Shown here piece after piece: positions 22,201 through 34,159 of a stretch of 64,000 nt of DNA. Under the pieces are notes generated by a model. The model was not told the origin of the DNA, searched no databases, and saw only the letters and a program-made list of their open reading frames with translations. The position numbers and the translations under genes were made by a program. The number at the start of each line of letters is the position of its first letter. Positions within the stretch are counted from its first letter, which is position 1. This DNA is from Plantago major (lineage: Eukaryota > Streptophyta > Magnoliopsida > Lamiales > Plantaginaceae), in contig CM048839.1 of the NCBI GenBank assembly GCA_026545765.1, forward strand, positions 57,609,177 to 57,673,176, in the 5' to 3' direction.

Positions 22201-24520
22201 TTGTCTAATTCCTTACTATATAATTTTTGGAGTCAAGTTCCCACTCGAAGTGGGCCAACGTTTTTTATATCGCCTATCACTTTTCGAAAACATCGAGAGA
22301 TGCTCAAAAGATTTCGAAGCTCGGACCGCCATTAATGCTGGCCAAGAGTTTCGTACTCTTTCCTGTAGAATCGAAATTAGACTATATAGAGGACTAGCTA
22401 GGAGGGTTTTGGTAAGGCTGTGGAGTCGAGTTGTTCGATTATGGCGTTTTGAAATTGGGTCTTTCGAAAAAACCCACAAATTCAAAATTTTGAAACTCGA
22501 AATTGATGTTTGTTTTTTACCCACAGATGTTTCTTGTGATCGATTACTTGTTGATGGACTCTAGGATTTGATCTTGGTTGAGTATTGACGGTGTTTAAAT
22601 TCGATCAGAAACTATAGGGATCTGTTTGAGGTTTTTGAAAACTCAAACCCTTGTGGTTGAGAATTTGACGAACTTGATTGTAAATTGTAGAAAATTACAG
22701 GGACCTAATTGAATGTCTTGAAAGTTCTGGGTAATTGATACGAAAACAGAAAGTCCTAGGGACCTACAATGCTATTTATCGATTATGTTAATTTACAGAG
22801 AGATGCAAATCGTCTCTGAATATTTCAAGTGGATACATACGAGTTCTGTTTAGCTCAAATAAATTCAAACATTTCCTGTACTTTGCAACTAGGTACAAAG
22901 TCCTTCTGTTTATTTCGTTTGAGCCCAACATTTCCTGAAAATTTTGTATTTGCCCCAAATATTTTTTGGAAAATTATATTTAAATTCTGTAAATTGTAAA
23001 AAGCCCCAGAAGTTTTAGAAACTTCAAATTGACCCATAAATAGTTTATGAAAATTATAAAGGGATTATTTTAATCTTTTGAAGATTAATAAATTGTTTAG
23101 AGACACGTTAAGGTTTTAGAAACCTGACAATTTGAGTAGACTTGGAATTTTGTGTTGGACTCCTTAACTATGTAACTTTAACTCGCGATTATAATTTATT
23201 ACTTAGAGTATTGCACTTGTTTGTTTAGAATTCTTTAATGAAGCATCATTGTGATTATGTACTCTATTTGTCTACATGATATGCCTTTAATTTTAGTAGC
23301 TATAGAGTCCGCTTTATTATGTTGGATAGACGGCGTCCTAATATTTGTCGGGCCGTTTTGCATAACTGGGTAGACGGCGCCCAGATAATTGCTATGTGCA
23401 TGATAAGATCTTGTTTAAGTGATTAAATGCCCCGATAAATGTTCCCCACCATAAATTAAGCCTTTGTCTTGGACAAATGACGTTCCCATCATAATTGAGT
23501 TGTGTGATGAACCTCTTCTCAATAAAGCACTTCGCCAAAGCATTTTCTCCGGTCTACGAGTTGAAGACCTTATCATAGATGATATAGTAATTATTGTATG
23601 ATGGTTTGACTTACGCAAATCACTTCTATATTGCAAAAGTTGTAGAATTGACTTGGACGTCAGACTGATTAGATAACATTGAAAATAGTTTCTGAAAATA
23701 GTTTTAACTTGCCATCTTGGGCATTTTGTGGGGCATATATATGTTACTATAAAATTATGCCCCATCTTCTCTGGTTATCTGGTCTTTCTGGATTGTATAT
23801 TATATGTATAGGTGTTGGTATTTTTGTTTGCAACTTCTCACTGGTTGTTCTAAAGGAGAACATGTTTGTCCTGGCTTCTTTATGTGAGTCTTCATAATTG
23901 TCGGTGTGAATTAGTAAGAAAGGAGATTGTAACTCTTGTAGGAGAAGTGATGTTCCACGGTAATAGGGAAAGAGTGATTAAAAAAATCTTGAAGATGCCC
24001 TATTTTCATGATCGGCCTATGGTTAGATGCGAGCCTTTAGGTTTTTTTTTCACCCTCACCTAAACACAATCTCCTTTCTGTGGTCTAGGTTTAACAACAT
24101 TGGTCTTAGACTGCAAGCCGCTGTGGGGTTGTGGTGTTTTTGTTAATATCCTATCTGCTAACTTTTGTTGGATCCTGGCTTGTAAGTGTTTTTGGCAGGT
24201 ATCTAATCTCAAGGCGATGATCATCAACAGTACATGCCTTACTGTCAATCTGGAAAAAAAACTGATGCATTATACTTTGAAGATCCTCTTTGCGTTCCAC
24301 TCATGTTTAGCATGATCCTAAGTCACCAAGCTGTGGTGACCTTACTAGTTTCTAGAATCAGTTTTCTAGCTTAATGTAATCAGTTTTTAGATGATTGGAA
24401 AGATTGTTTGAGGAGCCGTAGAGCTATTTTGTCTGCTAGAAGGTTTCTCCTAGCTGTCGTTGTATTTTTTTGAAGTGTGAAACTTGGCTTTTTAACCCTC
24501 CATAATTTGTTATTTATATA
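22201..24520. other. Unassigned region, possibly an old LTR-element remnant
   Basis: Open frames here are short and unlike known proteins. 22600-23100 has recurring phrases such as AGGGACCTA and TTTTGAAAACTC, and 23310-23400 has a repeated TAGACGGCG block, a style seen in plant LTRs and leaders. No ends, PBS or coding domain could be defined. Confidence 0.3.
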
Positions 24521-24550
24521 CTAGTTTATGGCCCATCGAGATTCGACGGG
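24521..24550 (-). other. Helitron 3' terminal hairpin and CTAG
   Basis: On the minus strand: CCCGTCG, five-base loop, CGATGGG (one G-T wobble), then CCATAAA and CTAG. The host base after CTAG is T. It fits the known Helitron 3' rule of a hairpin shortly before CTRR. Confidence 0.7.
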
Positions 24551-24929
24551 TATTGCAAAAACATATATAAAAATATCTCAAAACAACACATTTATCATTG
24601 AAATAGAATATAGAAAAAATATATGAAGTACTACATTGTTCGAGATTTCAAACACATGTGTAATAAAAATTACCTTATAGTTTGTCGAAGACATCTTAGT
24701 ATACAACATGTGTGGTCGTATCATATAGGCTGTAATTGGGTAGGACCCAATCCGAACCCGTTAAAACCCAGTAAATCATTTATGTACGGGTTGGGTTCTC
24801 GTCCAAAACGCAATCCGCTCCAAAACCCGATCCAGATCCAACCCGTACAGATGTTGAATTCGACCTGTACCCAAATTTGATACACGATCTGCCCAGAATC
24901 CTACCTGGCCCAAATTTTCGTCAAGAGGT

Positions 24930-25440
24930 AGGGTGGGTACCTACCCCTCCCCCACCCGTCCATAAAAAAATTGTGGAAAATTGTTTTCGTGAAATAAAAA
25001 CATTCGCCCGGGTAGGGTGGGGGTACCCCACCCAACCAAAAAGAGTTTACGCGAAAACATGCGGGGAATTCTTTTCGTGAGATATTTTTTTTCGACTGGG
25101 TAGGAAGGGTGGACCCCACTCCCCTACCCGACTAAAAATAAAATTCACGAAAACATGTTGGAAATTATTTTCATGAGATAAAAAAATTTCACCCGGAATA
25201 GGGTGGGTGGGGTACCTATCACAACACCCCCACCCCGTCGGACCAAAAAAATATTGTATCGAAAACATGTGGAAAATTGTGTCAGTGAGATAAAAAAAAA
25301 TTTACCCGGGGTCGGTTACCTCCTCGCCCCCCTGGCGACCAAAAAATTCGTGAAAACATGTGGGAAATTATTTTCGTGAAATGAAACATTTTCACCAATG
25401 TAGAGTACCCCCCCCCCCCCCCCCCCCCGAGCCCACAAAA
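24930..25440. repeat. ~85-115-bp degenerate tandem repeat inside the Helitron
   Basis: Five copies of an AAAACATGTGGGAAATTATT-like block (near 24967, 25053, 25149, 25262 and 25354), each followed by TCGTGAGATAAAAA and a GGGTAGGGTGGGGTACC-like G/C-rich segment. A C run of about 23 bases closes the array near 25408-25429. Flanking DNA (24730-24870 and 25480-25630) is rich in GGGTTGGGT-like short repeats. Confidence 0.75.
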
Positions 25441-25649
25441 AATTCGGGAAACTATTTTAGTTTTTTTACAAAATTTCGGGTTGGGTTGTAGGTCTTCCTA
25501 ACTTTAAAATTGCGGGTTGTACGGGTACAGGTTTTAAAATTATTGGTGGGATGCAGGTACGTGTTATAAAACCCGTTAAAATCATCGTGTACCACCCCCA
25601 AGTTTTGTAATGGGTCGGATACGGGAATATGGAATAGAGAATCTTGTGT

Positions 25650-27350
25650 CGTCCGATGAACTCATTATCATTCTAGGTATTAATACATTTTTCCCGTATC
25701 CATTCTAGATAACATCTTTGCTGCAATAACATGCTTCCCAGATTTGTTACTATAAGCCTTGTTCTATTGCAAAGTTCGGAAGCCTAATCAATGTTACACA
25801 ACAACATGATCATGCAACCAATCTTAAGAACAATCATGTGGTTAGGGAGTGCAGAACAAATCGTGAACACTTCAGAGATACATCATCCACTCTACTCAAG
25901 CTATCAACGCTTAAATATTCAACGTACTCACCATTAATTTTGGAAATGACGTACTCATAATCTCATTAACAATGTCATTTCTAGGTGCAAATATGGCTCG
26001 ATTAATGATGTTATTTGGATCTAGTGACGGATTGGCCAAGTGCTCTAACAATGATAGGTACGTAAAATCAACAATGGTATTTATAGGCTCACCTACCTCT
26101 CTGATGAGCAGATAATGAGGTAGTTTTATATCAACCTCACCATCATTATTTTCACCAGCAACACCATCACCAACTTGTAAAATCTACCCCCCGAATTGCT
26201 TGGTCTCGTTTATCTCGGCAGGTGGATTTCCAGACTGAATGTGATGTAAAATTTAATGTTAATCAACTCTATAGTTAATAATTTAACAAAACAAAAGTAT
26301 TGAAACAAAAAATTTACCTAAAACCTTAGGTTTTTAGTTAAATTGAGGACTTCACATGTTACCCATATTTTGTATGAGCATATGGCTGCATTAACTATAT
26401 CAAATATGCTCATAACCCTGGATAGTGCAACATCTAGTTGGCCATGGCTAAAAACTGGTGTCAGAAGGTATAGTCCAGCATGAGCAAGAGACTGGCCCTG
26501 ACTTTTATTTATAGTCATTGCAAAACAAACACTTGTAGGGAAATGTCGAATTTTATGTTGTCCGATGGACTCATCATCATTCTGGGTATTAATATATTTT
26601 TTCCCGCATTCATTCCAGATATCATCATTGCCTCAATAACTTGATTCCCAATATTTGTTACTATAAGCCTTGTTCTATTACAAAATTCGAAAGCCTAATC
26701 AATGTTACGCAATAACATGATCATACAACCAACCTTAATAAGAACAATCATGTGGTTAGGGAGTCTATATATATTGATATTATTCAGATCTCAACCGTGA
26801 ACACTTCGGAGATACATCATCCACTCTGCTCAATATATCAACGCTTAAATATTCAACGTATTCACCACTCTGCTCAATCTATCAATGTCATTTGTAGGTG
26901 CAAGAATGGCGCGCTTAATGACGCAATTTTGATCTAGTGACGGATTGGCCAAGTTCTCTTACAATGATGGGTCTGTAATATCAACAATGGTAGATATCAG
27001 ATCACCTACCCCTCTGATGAGTAGATCATCAGGTAGTTTTATATCAACCTCACCGTCCCAGCAACACCATCACCAACTTGTAAAATCCACTCTGCGAACT
27101 GTCTAGTCTCGTTTATCTCGGGAATTGAATTTCTAGACTACATGTGATGTAAAATTTAATGTTAATCAACTCTATAGTTAATAATTTAACCAAAAAAAAA
27201 GTATTGAAACAAAAAACTTACCTGCAACCTCATGTTTTTAGTTAATCTAAGGACTTCACATGTTGCCCATGTTTTGGATGAGCATATGACTGCATTAACT
27301 ATATCGCATCTGGTCCAGCCAGGAACCACGAGAAGAGTATGACTGGAGTC
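25650..27350 (-). repeat. Tandem duplication of ~0.9 kb within the Helitron helicase region
   Basis: Bases from about 25650 to 26480 and from 26558 to about 27350 are two diverged copies in the same orientation, offset by about 905 bp. Matching landmarks are GTCCGATGA/GACTCAT, CCTTGTTCTATT, AATGTTACNCAA and CTGCATTAACTATATC. The downstream copy is joined to the helicase motif VALSRV, so the second copy begins in the middle of the helicase. Confidence 0.85.
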
Positions 27351-27905
27351 TCCACAAAAAAAAAACAACCACAAAGCAACCAAAAGGTTCATCAGGGCGA
27401 TGCATTATCTCTCAAGCTCCGATCAACTGCCTCGAAATAATGTTTATTCGTCATAGGAGCCTCGTCCCATATATTAAGCTTAGTAAACATTAATAACTCT
27501 GTAACATCAAAATTTGCACTGATCTTTGATTATATTGAGTCCTCATTTGGATGAAGTGGTATGTCGAATCTCGAATGAGCTGCACTACCCCTTGGAATTA
27601 ATAGTAATGCAAGACCACTCGATGCAGCTAGGAGAACTATATCTCCTTTGGATCTCAATCCCGAGCATTAAGTTCTCCATAACAAAAGTCTTCCCAGTCT
27701 TTCCATATCCATATAAGAACAGCACTCCACCTTTACCCGAATTGACATAAGAGATTATCTTCATGTACATTGTATGTTGCTCTTGAGTCAATCGTGGATA
27801 CAATGAATTAAACTCTTCGCTCTTAGCATCTTTATCGTGAGACGTTTCATCTACTATGAACTGGTTCGTAACATTGTTTATGATGTCATCTGAAGGTATA
27901 TGCAT
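26318..27905 (-). pseudogene. Helitron PIF1-type helicase, broken
   Basis: Reading the minus strand: 27905-27585 holds the N-terminal helicase part with LTQEQHTMYMKIISYVN and a Walker A-like segment GYGKTGKTF, where the family has GYGGTGKTF. 27392-27186 holds a motif II/III region (RCDIVNAVICSSKTW, LRLTKNMRL). 26518-26318 holds the C-terminal motif [18 protein letters not shown] and [11 protein letters not shown]. The parts are in different frames and separated by stops. Function in the intact family is DNA unwinding during rolling-circle transposition. Confidence 0.85.
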
Positions 27906-28534
27906 ACGTTCAAATTATCTTAAACAACTGTAGTTTGAACTTAGAAGTTTCTCAATCTCCAATAAAGATAAATTTTTAATCTGATCATCCATGAGTTTCA
28001 AACATGTATATTGTAATATGAAATATGAATGTAATAAGCATATATGTTTAAGTATGTCTAATAAGTTAATAGTGAACCATAGTTGTAAGTACCTGGATTG
28101 TTCTTTCTCTTGCGTTGGGATACAAAAGGTCATATGATAAGAATTTCCATGTCTTCAACCCAACGTCTTTAGGAATTGACTTGATGTGAGAAGCAATATT
28201 GTCAATAGATGACAGGGGAAGAAGCCTAGTAACTTCCCCAAGTATTCCACTATAATACTTCCCATAATCAAATAAGAGACCTAAGGAATCACATGCGGAC
28301 TTGTATGAATCATAAATATCACCATTGATCGTTTAGATATCCTCATAGCAAGTCGCACCTCTTACATGATTCAGCATGAGTCTCATGTAGTACTGGTTCT
28401 CAATAGTAATGATGACATTGTGTATAAGCCCAACACTTTGTGTTTTGTCTTTATGCGATACCATATCTTCTCTCTTTCCTTACAACAATAATGTTGTGGC
28501 AATTCATGATCCAAAAGCTTTCGATCTTCAGGAT

Positions 28535-29890
28535 CTACTTTATTCGGTTTGAACCACTATAAGAATTTCTAATGCTTTGCATATGACTTCTCAAGTAATC
28601 GGGCATGTATTCACCATCTTTAATGTTCACACTTTGCTCACCCTCCAAGTGGAATGATAACCTCGCAACTGCAATAGTCTTATAATGTATGGAAAATTCA
28701 AATATTCTCCATATAGCTTCACTTGCAGAAATATACCGGCCATCAACATGCATCATGATTTCATCTGGATTGTTCTTGTCCACAAAACTAAGCCATATAT
28801 GGTTACTCTCCTTGGATATATACTTAAGCAAATACTTCATAGACCGCTCCTAATTGCCAGAATTATATGTTAATGTGGGCCGATAATTCAACATCAACAT
28901 CAACTGACGATTATATGGGACTACATATCTGGACAAATTTGTAATAATATAATAGCTTAATAATATGAGACACGGTATTAATTATCAGAAAAATTAAAAA
29001 GCGATGTTTTTTTTTACTTAGTTAGATTAAATGTTGTCAAGCACTTGGCCATTTTTTTGACAATAACACATGTATCCATTCTCTTGTATATCTAGTACCC
29101 ATTCCCATCTATGTACGTGTTCTCAATGTAACTCTTGGGAATGAATTTCGTACATTTACCATTCTCCATGCACGGAGCAGTACGCTGCATTGGACCACAC
29201 AGATCGTGCATCATGTGGTTTGACACGACTTCAAACAGTTTCAGATCTTTCTCTTTTTTCAGTAAGCTCAACACATATATAACATCAATATTATTTTTTA
29301 TTGTCACCTCATCCTGTTCATTGAGAAACAATAACAGGTGTACGCGTGAAAGACCTCATTTTTGGAACTCTATAGTGTATACAACTGACATCGTAAAAAG
29401 GTCACGTGTTAAAACGTGAATAAATCAAGATATATATTACCCCTTCGCCCCGCTATAAAATGTATCTATTCTTTTTATAGATGTCCCATTTATATAGTCA
29501 CTTTCCAAATATAGTAAGAATGTGAACCCACTATTCATTCTTTTTTATTTCTATCTCTTATCTCTCATACTTTCTTCTTTGTTTATAATTTCTATATCCA
29601 AGAATAAATTATTAATAATAATAATGGAAAGGAAAACAAAGATAGTTGTGTAACACCCACTTTGATGTGGAAACATAAGAATTTTAACTTCTTAAAAACA
29701 GCGCCGAAAAGAAGGTGGTCTAACGAAGTGGGGCGGAGGGAGTATGATTTAGGTATAATCAAACTCACCATTAGTTATATTCGATAGTGGTGATCTCGTT
29801 ATTTCATGTGAAGTAGGGGACGGTTGCGAATGATGGTCTTGGTCTTGCAATCGCTTCTTCGGCTTGTGTGGTTTTTTATCTGTAGAAAGT
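28535..29890 (-). pseudogene. Helitron Rep (HUH) region, fragments
   Basis: Fragment 29331-29092 contains MMHDLCGPMQRTAPCMENGK and CTKFIPKSY, matching the conserved Cys-rich region of plant Helitron Rep proteins. Fragment 28840-28535 contains KYLLKYISKESN and DGRYISASEAIWRIFEF, the region after the Rep catalytic core. A further coding-like stretch with KKRLQDQDHHSQPSPTS lies at about 29875-29770. A MITE at 29440-29742 and several stops separate the parts. Confidence 0.8.
29440..29742. mobile_element. Stowaway-type MITE inside the Helitron
   Basis: A 303-bp element with ends CCCCTTCGCCCCGCTATAA and, as reverse complement of the right end, CTCCCTCCGCCCCACTTCG. It is flanked by TA at 29438-29439 and 29743-29744. 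Terminal CTCCCTCCGCCCC and a TA duplication define Stowaway (Tc1/mariner) MITEs. Its interior is AT-rich with no ORF. Confidence 0.9.
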
Positions 29891-30373
29891 TATTTTGTTT
29901 TTCTTGAAAATATCCTAAATTTCAATATGTATCATAAATTAAATTAAATAGTTGAATCTTTGTACATTAGAATATCCTATATAGATAATGATCTAAAAAA
30001 TACATAAGATCAAAATGCACATTACAAATATTTACAATATCGTCGTATCATAACAGTTGGAATTATATAAGCAAAATGACAATTAAAATCAACCAACAAA
30101 ATTAATAAAGGTTCAATAAAATAAAATCACAAAGTCTAATTCAACCACAAATTTTTTTTATATTCTTATGAAATGCAATAAGGGATAATTGAAAGTTTAT
30201 CCAAGCCTAACTAACATCATTTTGAAAATAAACAAAATTCCAATTTAATATGATTTAGCATGTCTCCCTGTTTGATAGGAAGCTTATGTTTCCCTGAAAA
30301 TATAACATAATTTTTGTTTTATGTTCCATCAATTTCATTTAATAATTCACTAAATTTTCATGTTTATACACTA
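29745..30373. other. AT-rich 5' part of the Helitron
   Basis: Carries the last coding-like Rep sequence (to about 29890) and then AT-rich DNA without genes. The missing Helitron 5' end (GA at the right on the plus strand) should be here, but no candidate stands out. Confidence 0.35.
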
Positions 30374-30401
30374 CTAGTACTAACCCGTGGCGATGCCACG
30401 G
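30374..30401 (-). other. Second Helitron-type 3' terminus
   Basis: The minus strand reads CCGTGGC, loop ATC, GCCACGG, then GTTAGTA and CTAG, followed by T. The stem is a perfect 7 bp. This is the end of another Helitron that would extend to the right. No Rep or helicase is seen there, so it would be non-autonomous. Its 5' end is unknown. Confidence 0.6.
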
Positions 30402-30719
30402 TATAATTTACTTTTAATAATAAATAAAAAAGTGAGACAAAATAAATTAATTGAAAAAATAAGATAGTCAAATTTACGTTTAAACAATGTTGGTCGTGGA
30501 TCATTGAATAGTCATTCTTCATCTAATACTATAACACTTAGTTTTCTTATGTTAATTAACTATAGAGAAAACGTGAAATTACGACTCACCATGACGGATA
30601 TTTTCATATCAGGTCCTACCATACTTGACCTGTTAATTAGTAACAAATACATGTTTTTAAAAATATTACATCCTTCAAACGCGAAAAAAATAATCAAAGT
30701 ATACAACACAATCAATATA

Positions 30720-31310
30720 TAGGGGTGGTTCCCAACACCCCCGGGGTGGTAAGTGGTCGTCCCACCCCCGCCACGCACATAAAAGTTATTATTCTACAAA
30801 CATATTTTCAAATGTTAGAGTTAGAGTTGTTTTTTTACCCCAACCGGCCCGTTACGAAGATCAAGAAAATAGAGAGAAGACCGAAGAAAAATTCCTCGCC
30901 TAAAGAGTATCTTCTAGCAGCCCCCCCCCCCCACCCCGTTTCCCAACAACTATCGTTGTGGTATGTGGTCGCCCCCACAACACACACAAAAAAATTATTA
31001 TTCTACAAACCTAATTGCCCAAGCTACGGCTGTTTTTTTACCAACACCCCCCCCCCCCAACCCCCACGCACCATTGCCGGTTAAGGATCGAGAAGTGGAG
31101 AGAAGATCGAAGAGAGTTTCCCACCAAGAGATTATCTACCCCACAAACACCACTGTCCGTTATGGATCAAGAAAGTAGAGAGAAGATCGAAGAGAGTTCC
31201 CGCAAAGAGAGTATCTGTCGGATCTCCCCTCCCGGTTTCCAACAACCACCCCGTGGTGGTATGTGATCACTGCACCACACACACAAAAATTATTATTTTA
31301 CAAATATGTG
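30720..31310. repeat. ~230-bp tandem repeat with C-rich core
   Basis: Two full copies and one partial copy of a unit. It starts CCCAACANC...GTGGTATGTGGTCG, continues ACACACNCAAAAATTATTATT and CTACAAAC, and then a purine-rich AGAGAGAAGATCGAAGA-GAG block. Two C runs (about 30920 and 31050) fall inside. Probably part of the second Helitron. Open frames here are compositional. Confidence 0.7.
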
Positions 31311-32282
31311 ATTATAGCTTTATTAACTTAATCATGAAATGTTGCGGTCGAATCTTATTACAAAGCTATGGAACGGATTTGAGTATATGCTAGATTCAGA
31401 CATAAACATCATTATTTCGAACGGAATTGAATTCGAGTTGGATAGATCCGACCCGCTTAAATGTAAAATAACGAATACCAGTGTAGTAAAATATAGGTCG
31501 AGATGACCTTGATAGTGTCCCTGAGTCTTGTTAGTAAACATTACAGAAAAATATATGCCCTTGAATCTATAATAGGAAATTATTTATCATTTATACACAT
31601 TTAATGTGAATTTAATATCTTATTGTATATAATTTTTTTCTATCAATGTTTTATGGTAAACGAAAATGTATGATCAAAGTGCAAATCGTTTGTATAAATG
31701 ATTTGTACATAGTTAGGTTTAATATTGCAAACAGATAGTTGTTGTTATACTTAGTATCGAAATTTTACTTTTTTAGGTCATAAACTTTTGATTGTTTTTA
31801 GTAGACTTGTTACAATCAAGCTTTATAAGTTCTTTTGGCCAATGTTTGTATCGGAGTTTCTAATTGTACGGTTGATAAATCAAGTATAAACTGATCGGAC
31901 TATACCAATCTTGCTCACCTAAACTGGCATGATCCTTTATTCGTCATAAGTTAAGTAATTTTCAAAGATTAGTGTCTCGGCCTAGAATACTTTTTTTCTT
32001 TCTTTATGGGCACTTTTTATTTCTTTTTTAATATTTACCTATTATTATCAAATATTCCTATTAAACTCAATCATTATTTTCCGTTTCAGAAAAAACTCAA
32101 TCATTATTTCAATATACACGAAATAATCCTCGAACTTTGTCAAATTTGTTTCATGATAATATATGCATGGTGAAATGTTTTTGTTTTCCTTCTTTTTTAA
32201 TATATAAAGAATTATTGTGGAATAATCTAAATTGTATATTATGATGGTAGATTTCATTTTAATACTGAGAGACCTTTGTGAA
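31311..32282. other. AT-rich DNA without recognised features
   Basis: Only short open frames, no domain, no defined repeat ends. Confidence 0.4.
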
Positions 32283-32285
32283 AAA

Positions 32286-32361
32286 TTTATTTATAATAAA
32301 ACTCACATACGTCATTAACTTACACATAGTTAATGAAGTATATGAGTTTTATTATAAATTA
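32286..32361. repeat. Long near-perfect hairpin
   Basis: The arm ATAATAAAACTCACATAC continuing to GTCATTAACT (to 32320) pairs with AGTTAATGAAGTATATGAG onward (32328-32361) across a seven-base loop. The stem is about 34 bp with three to four mismatches. It could be a tiny foldback element or a small-RNA precursor. Confidence 0.7.
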
Positions 32362-32519
32362 ATATATACTTCATTAATATCATTTTAAATATTAAGAAAA
32401 TGCAGTATGGAGTATAATTGAATAAAGACAAAATGATACTACCCCAAACATTGTTAAGCACCTTCGTGTAGATCATATTAGTTGTAGTGTGGGTGGACTT
32501 GACTATCGAATCAAGTTTT

Positions 32520-33310
32520 GAAGAATGAAATATATCATTCTTAAAGTTGAGTTTACCGTTTGAATTGAGTTACAAAGTTTTAATTTAAATTGTCTTGCAT
32601 AGAATTTCTCTTTAACCTCCCCCAAGTTCCAAAGTTGGAAGTTATTCTCCTTCAAAGCATAGTTTCTTCTAATAAAGTTTTCTCATTAAACTTATTAATA
32701 GAGTTGAGTTAAGTTCCAACGATGGAACTACCCCATCCTCGGAGTTCAAATTCCTCACCGATTTGGGTTTATGTTTTTTAAGTTGAAACTATCTGATTCA
32801 TAGAGTTGAATTTTCTCATATTGAGTTTGCAAGTTAGAATTATTTCATTTTTTAAGTTCATTTACCTTCAGATTTATATACTAATTTGTAATCATTCTAC
32901 TCTTGGAGTACTTTACAATATAGTGTGGTTTATTATTCAATTAGAGTTCTGAAGTTGTAATATTTGATCCATACAATTAGTTTGTATTTTGAATTGAATT
33001 TTCAAGTTGGAATTATTCCAGCTTAGAGTTGAGTTACCCATTAAAGTTGCATTCTTCTCATTCTTAGAGTTGGTTTACATTTCAAATTAATTTCTCAAGT
33101 TCGAAGAGTTGGTTTACAATTCGAATTAAATTTTCCAAGTAGGAAATGCCATGTTCTTATAATTGGTTTACCCATTAAACATAGTTTATAAATTGGAATT
33201 ATCAAATTTTTAGAATATTGCTTTCCTGAATAATGTAGTTTGCACTTGTAATTGAGTTACTAAGTCCAGTTATTCCATTTCTAAAGTCGTTTGCCATTTG
33301 AATTGAATTC
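32520..33310. repeat. Degenerate ~60-65-bp tandem repeat, block 1
   Basis: A dozen or so units built from the phrases TCATTCTTAGAGTTG, GGTTTACCATT, GAATTGAGTTTTC and AAGTTGGAATTATTCC in that order, with many substitutions and indels. Confidence 0.7.
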
Positions 33311-33508
33311 TCAATTTAAAATCTTCACGGGAGTGTTTCAGATGCAATTCCTACTCGATTTAATCAAAGCCTTCGTATCTTGTTTATCAAGCGATTTTTA
33401 ATCGAGTCGGAATAGTAACGTTTTTAATCCAACTTCTATTTACAACTCAATTAAAATTTCGCTCTCTACCTACTCTTTTTTCCTCACTATATTCATTCAT
33501 ATATAATA

Positions 33509-33748
33509 CTCACTCTGTTCTTTGTAAATGTTTACTTTTTGCCATTTCAGAAGATTTTTTAAAAGTTTAACGCTTCCTTTCTGAAAACCCACTATCTTTA
33601 CTTATTCATTTTTCATCATTCTCTTTCATACTTTATATATTCTCTATCTTACTTTTCTATCATCTCTCTTACTTTTTACCATCCACCTACATATTTCTTA
33701 AAATTCACACAAAATCAAAATGTAAACCTTTTAAATTGACAAAGGGAG
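33509..33748. mobile_element. Stowaway-type MITE
   Basis: 240 bp, flanked by TA at 33507-33508 and 33749-33750. Ends are CTCACTCTGTTCTTTGTAAA and, on the other strand, CTCCCTTTGTCAATTTAAAA, both leading into a GTTTACNTTTTG block. Interior is AT-rich with no ORF. Confidence 0.8.
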
Positions 33749-34159
33749 TAACAACCAACCTTAAACAATCAAATAAGTCTTAAACATTTTACACATATCA
33801 TATCACTTTTAGGTACGCTATAGAACACCCCTAAAACCTATAAAATTTTAACTCTATCCCAAGCAAATATTTTCAAAACTCAATTAAAATTTAGTTACTA
33901 TTCATTTGTTGAAACTCTATTAAAATCTGATCAATTAAAGTTGCGAGCAAGACAATCTACACATTCTTAGTTTTTTTTTTCGCTTTTGAATTAATTAAGT
34001 TGTTAACAACACACTTTTATATATACAACTAATATATGCATCTACTCGTTTAATCTTTTTTCTTTTATTATCTTTTTTTTCCTTTTCAACAATGAGGGTC
34101 TTTCATTTTTACTCTTCTTCTTTATTCATTATTAGAGTTATAGTATATATGTACTTCAA

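Larger units (their letters stand above)
24521..29900 (-). mobile_element. Degenerate autonomous-type Helitron
   Basis: Fragments of Rep (29.9-28.5 kb) and PIF1-type helicase (27.9-26.3 kb) run in order on the minus strand. At 24521-24550, just past their 3' end, the minus strand carries a 7-bp stem hairpin followed seven bases later by CTAG and then T, the standard Helitron 3' terminus inserted next to T. The 5' TC end was not identified; it should lie between 29.9 and 30.37 kb. Stops, shifts and an internal duplication mean the element cannot encode its protein. Confidence 0.75.

Noticed and set aside
30725-31266. Pro/Thr-rich frames
   Set aside because: Compositional, inside the 230-bp repeat with C runs.
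33329-33832. Possible hAT-like element with GGGAGTGTTT and a reversed GGGGTGTTC
   Set aside because: Terminal similarity is weak and no 8-bp duplication flanks it.
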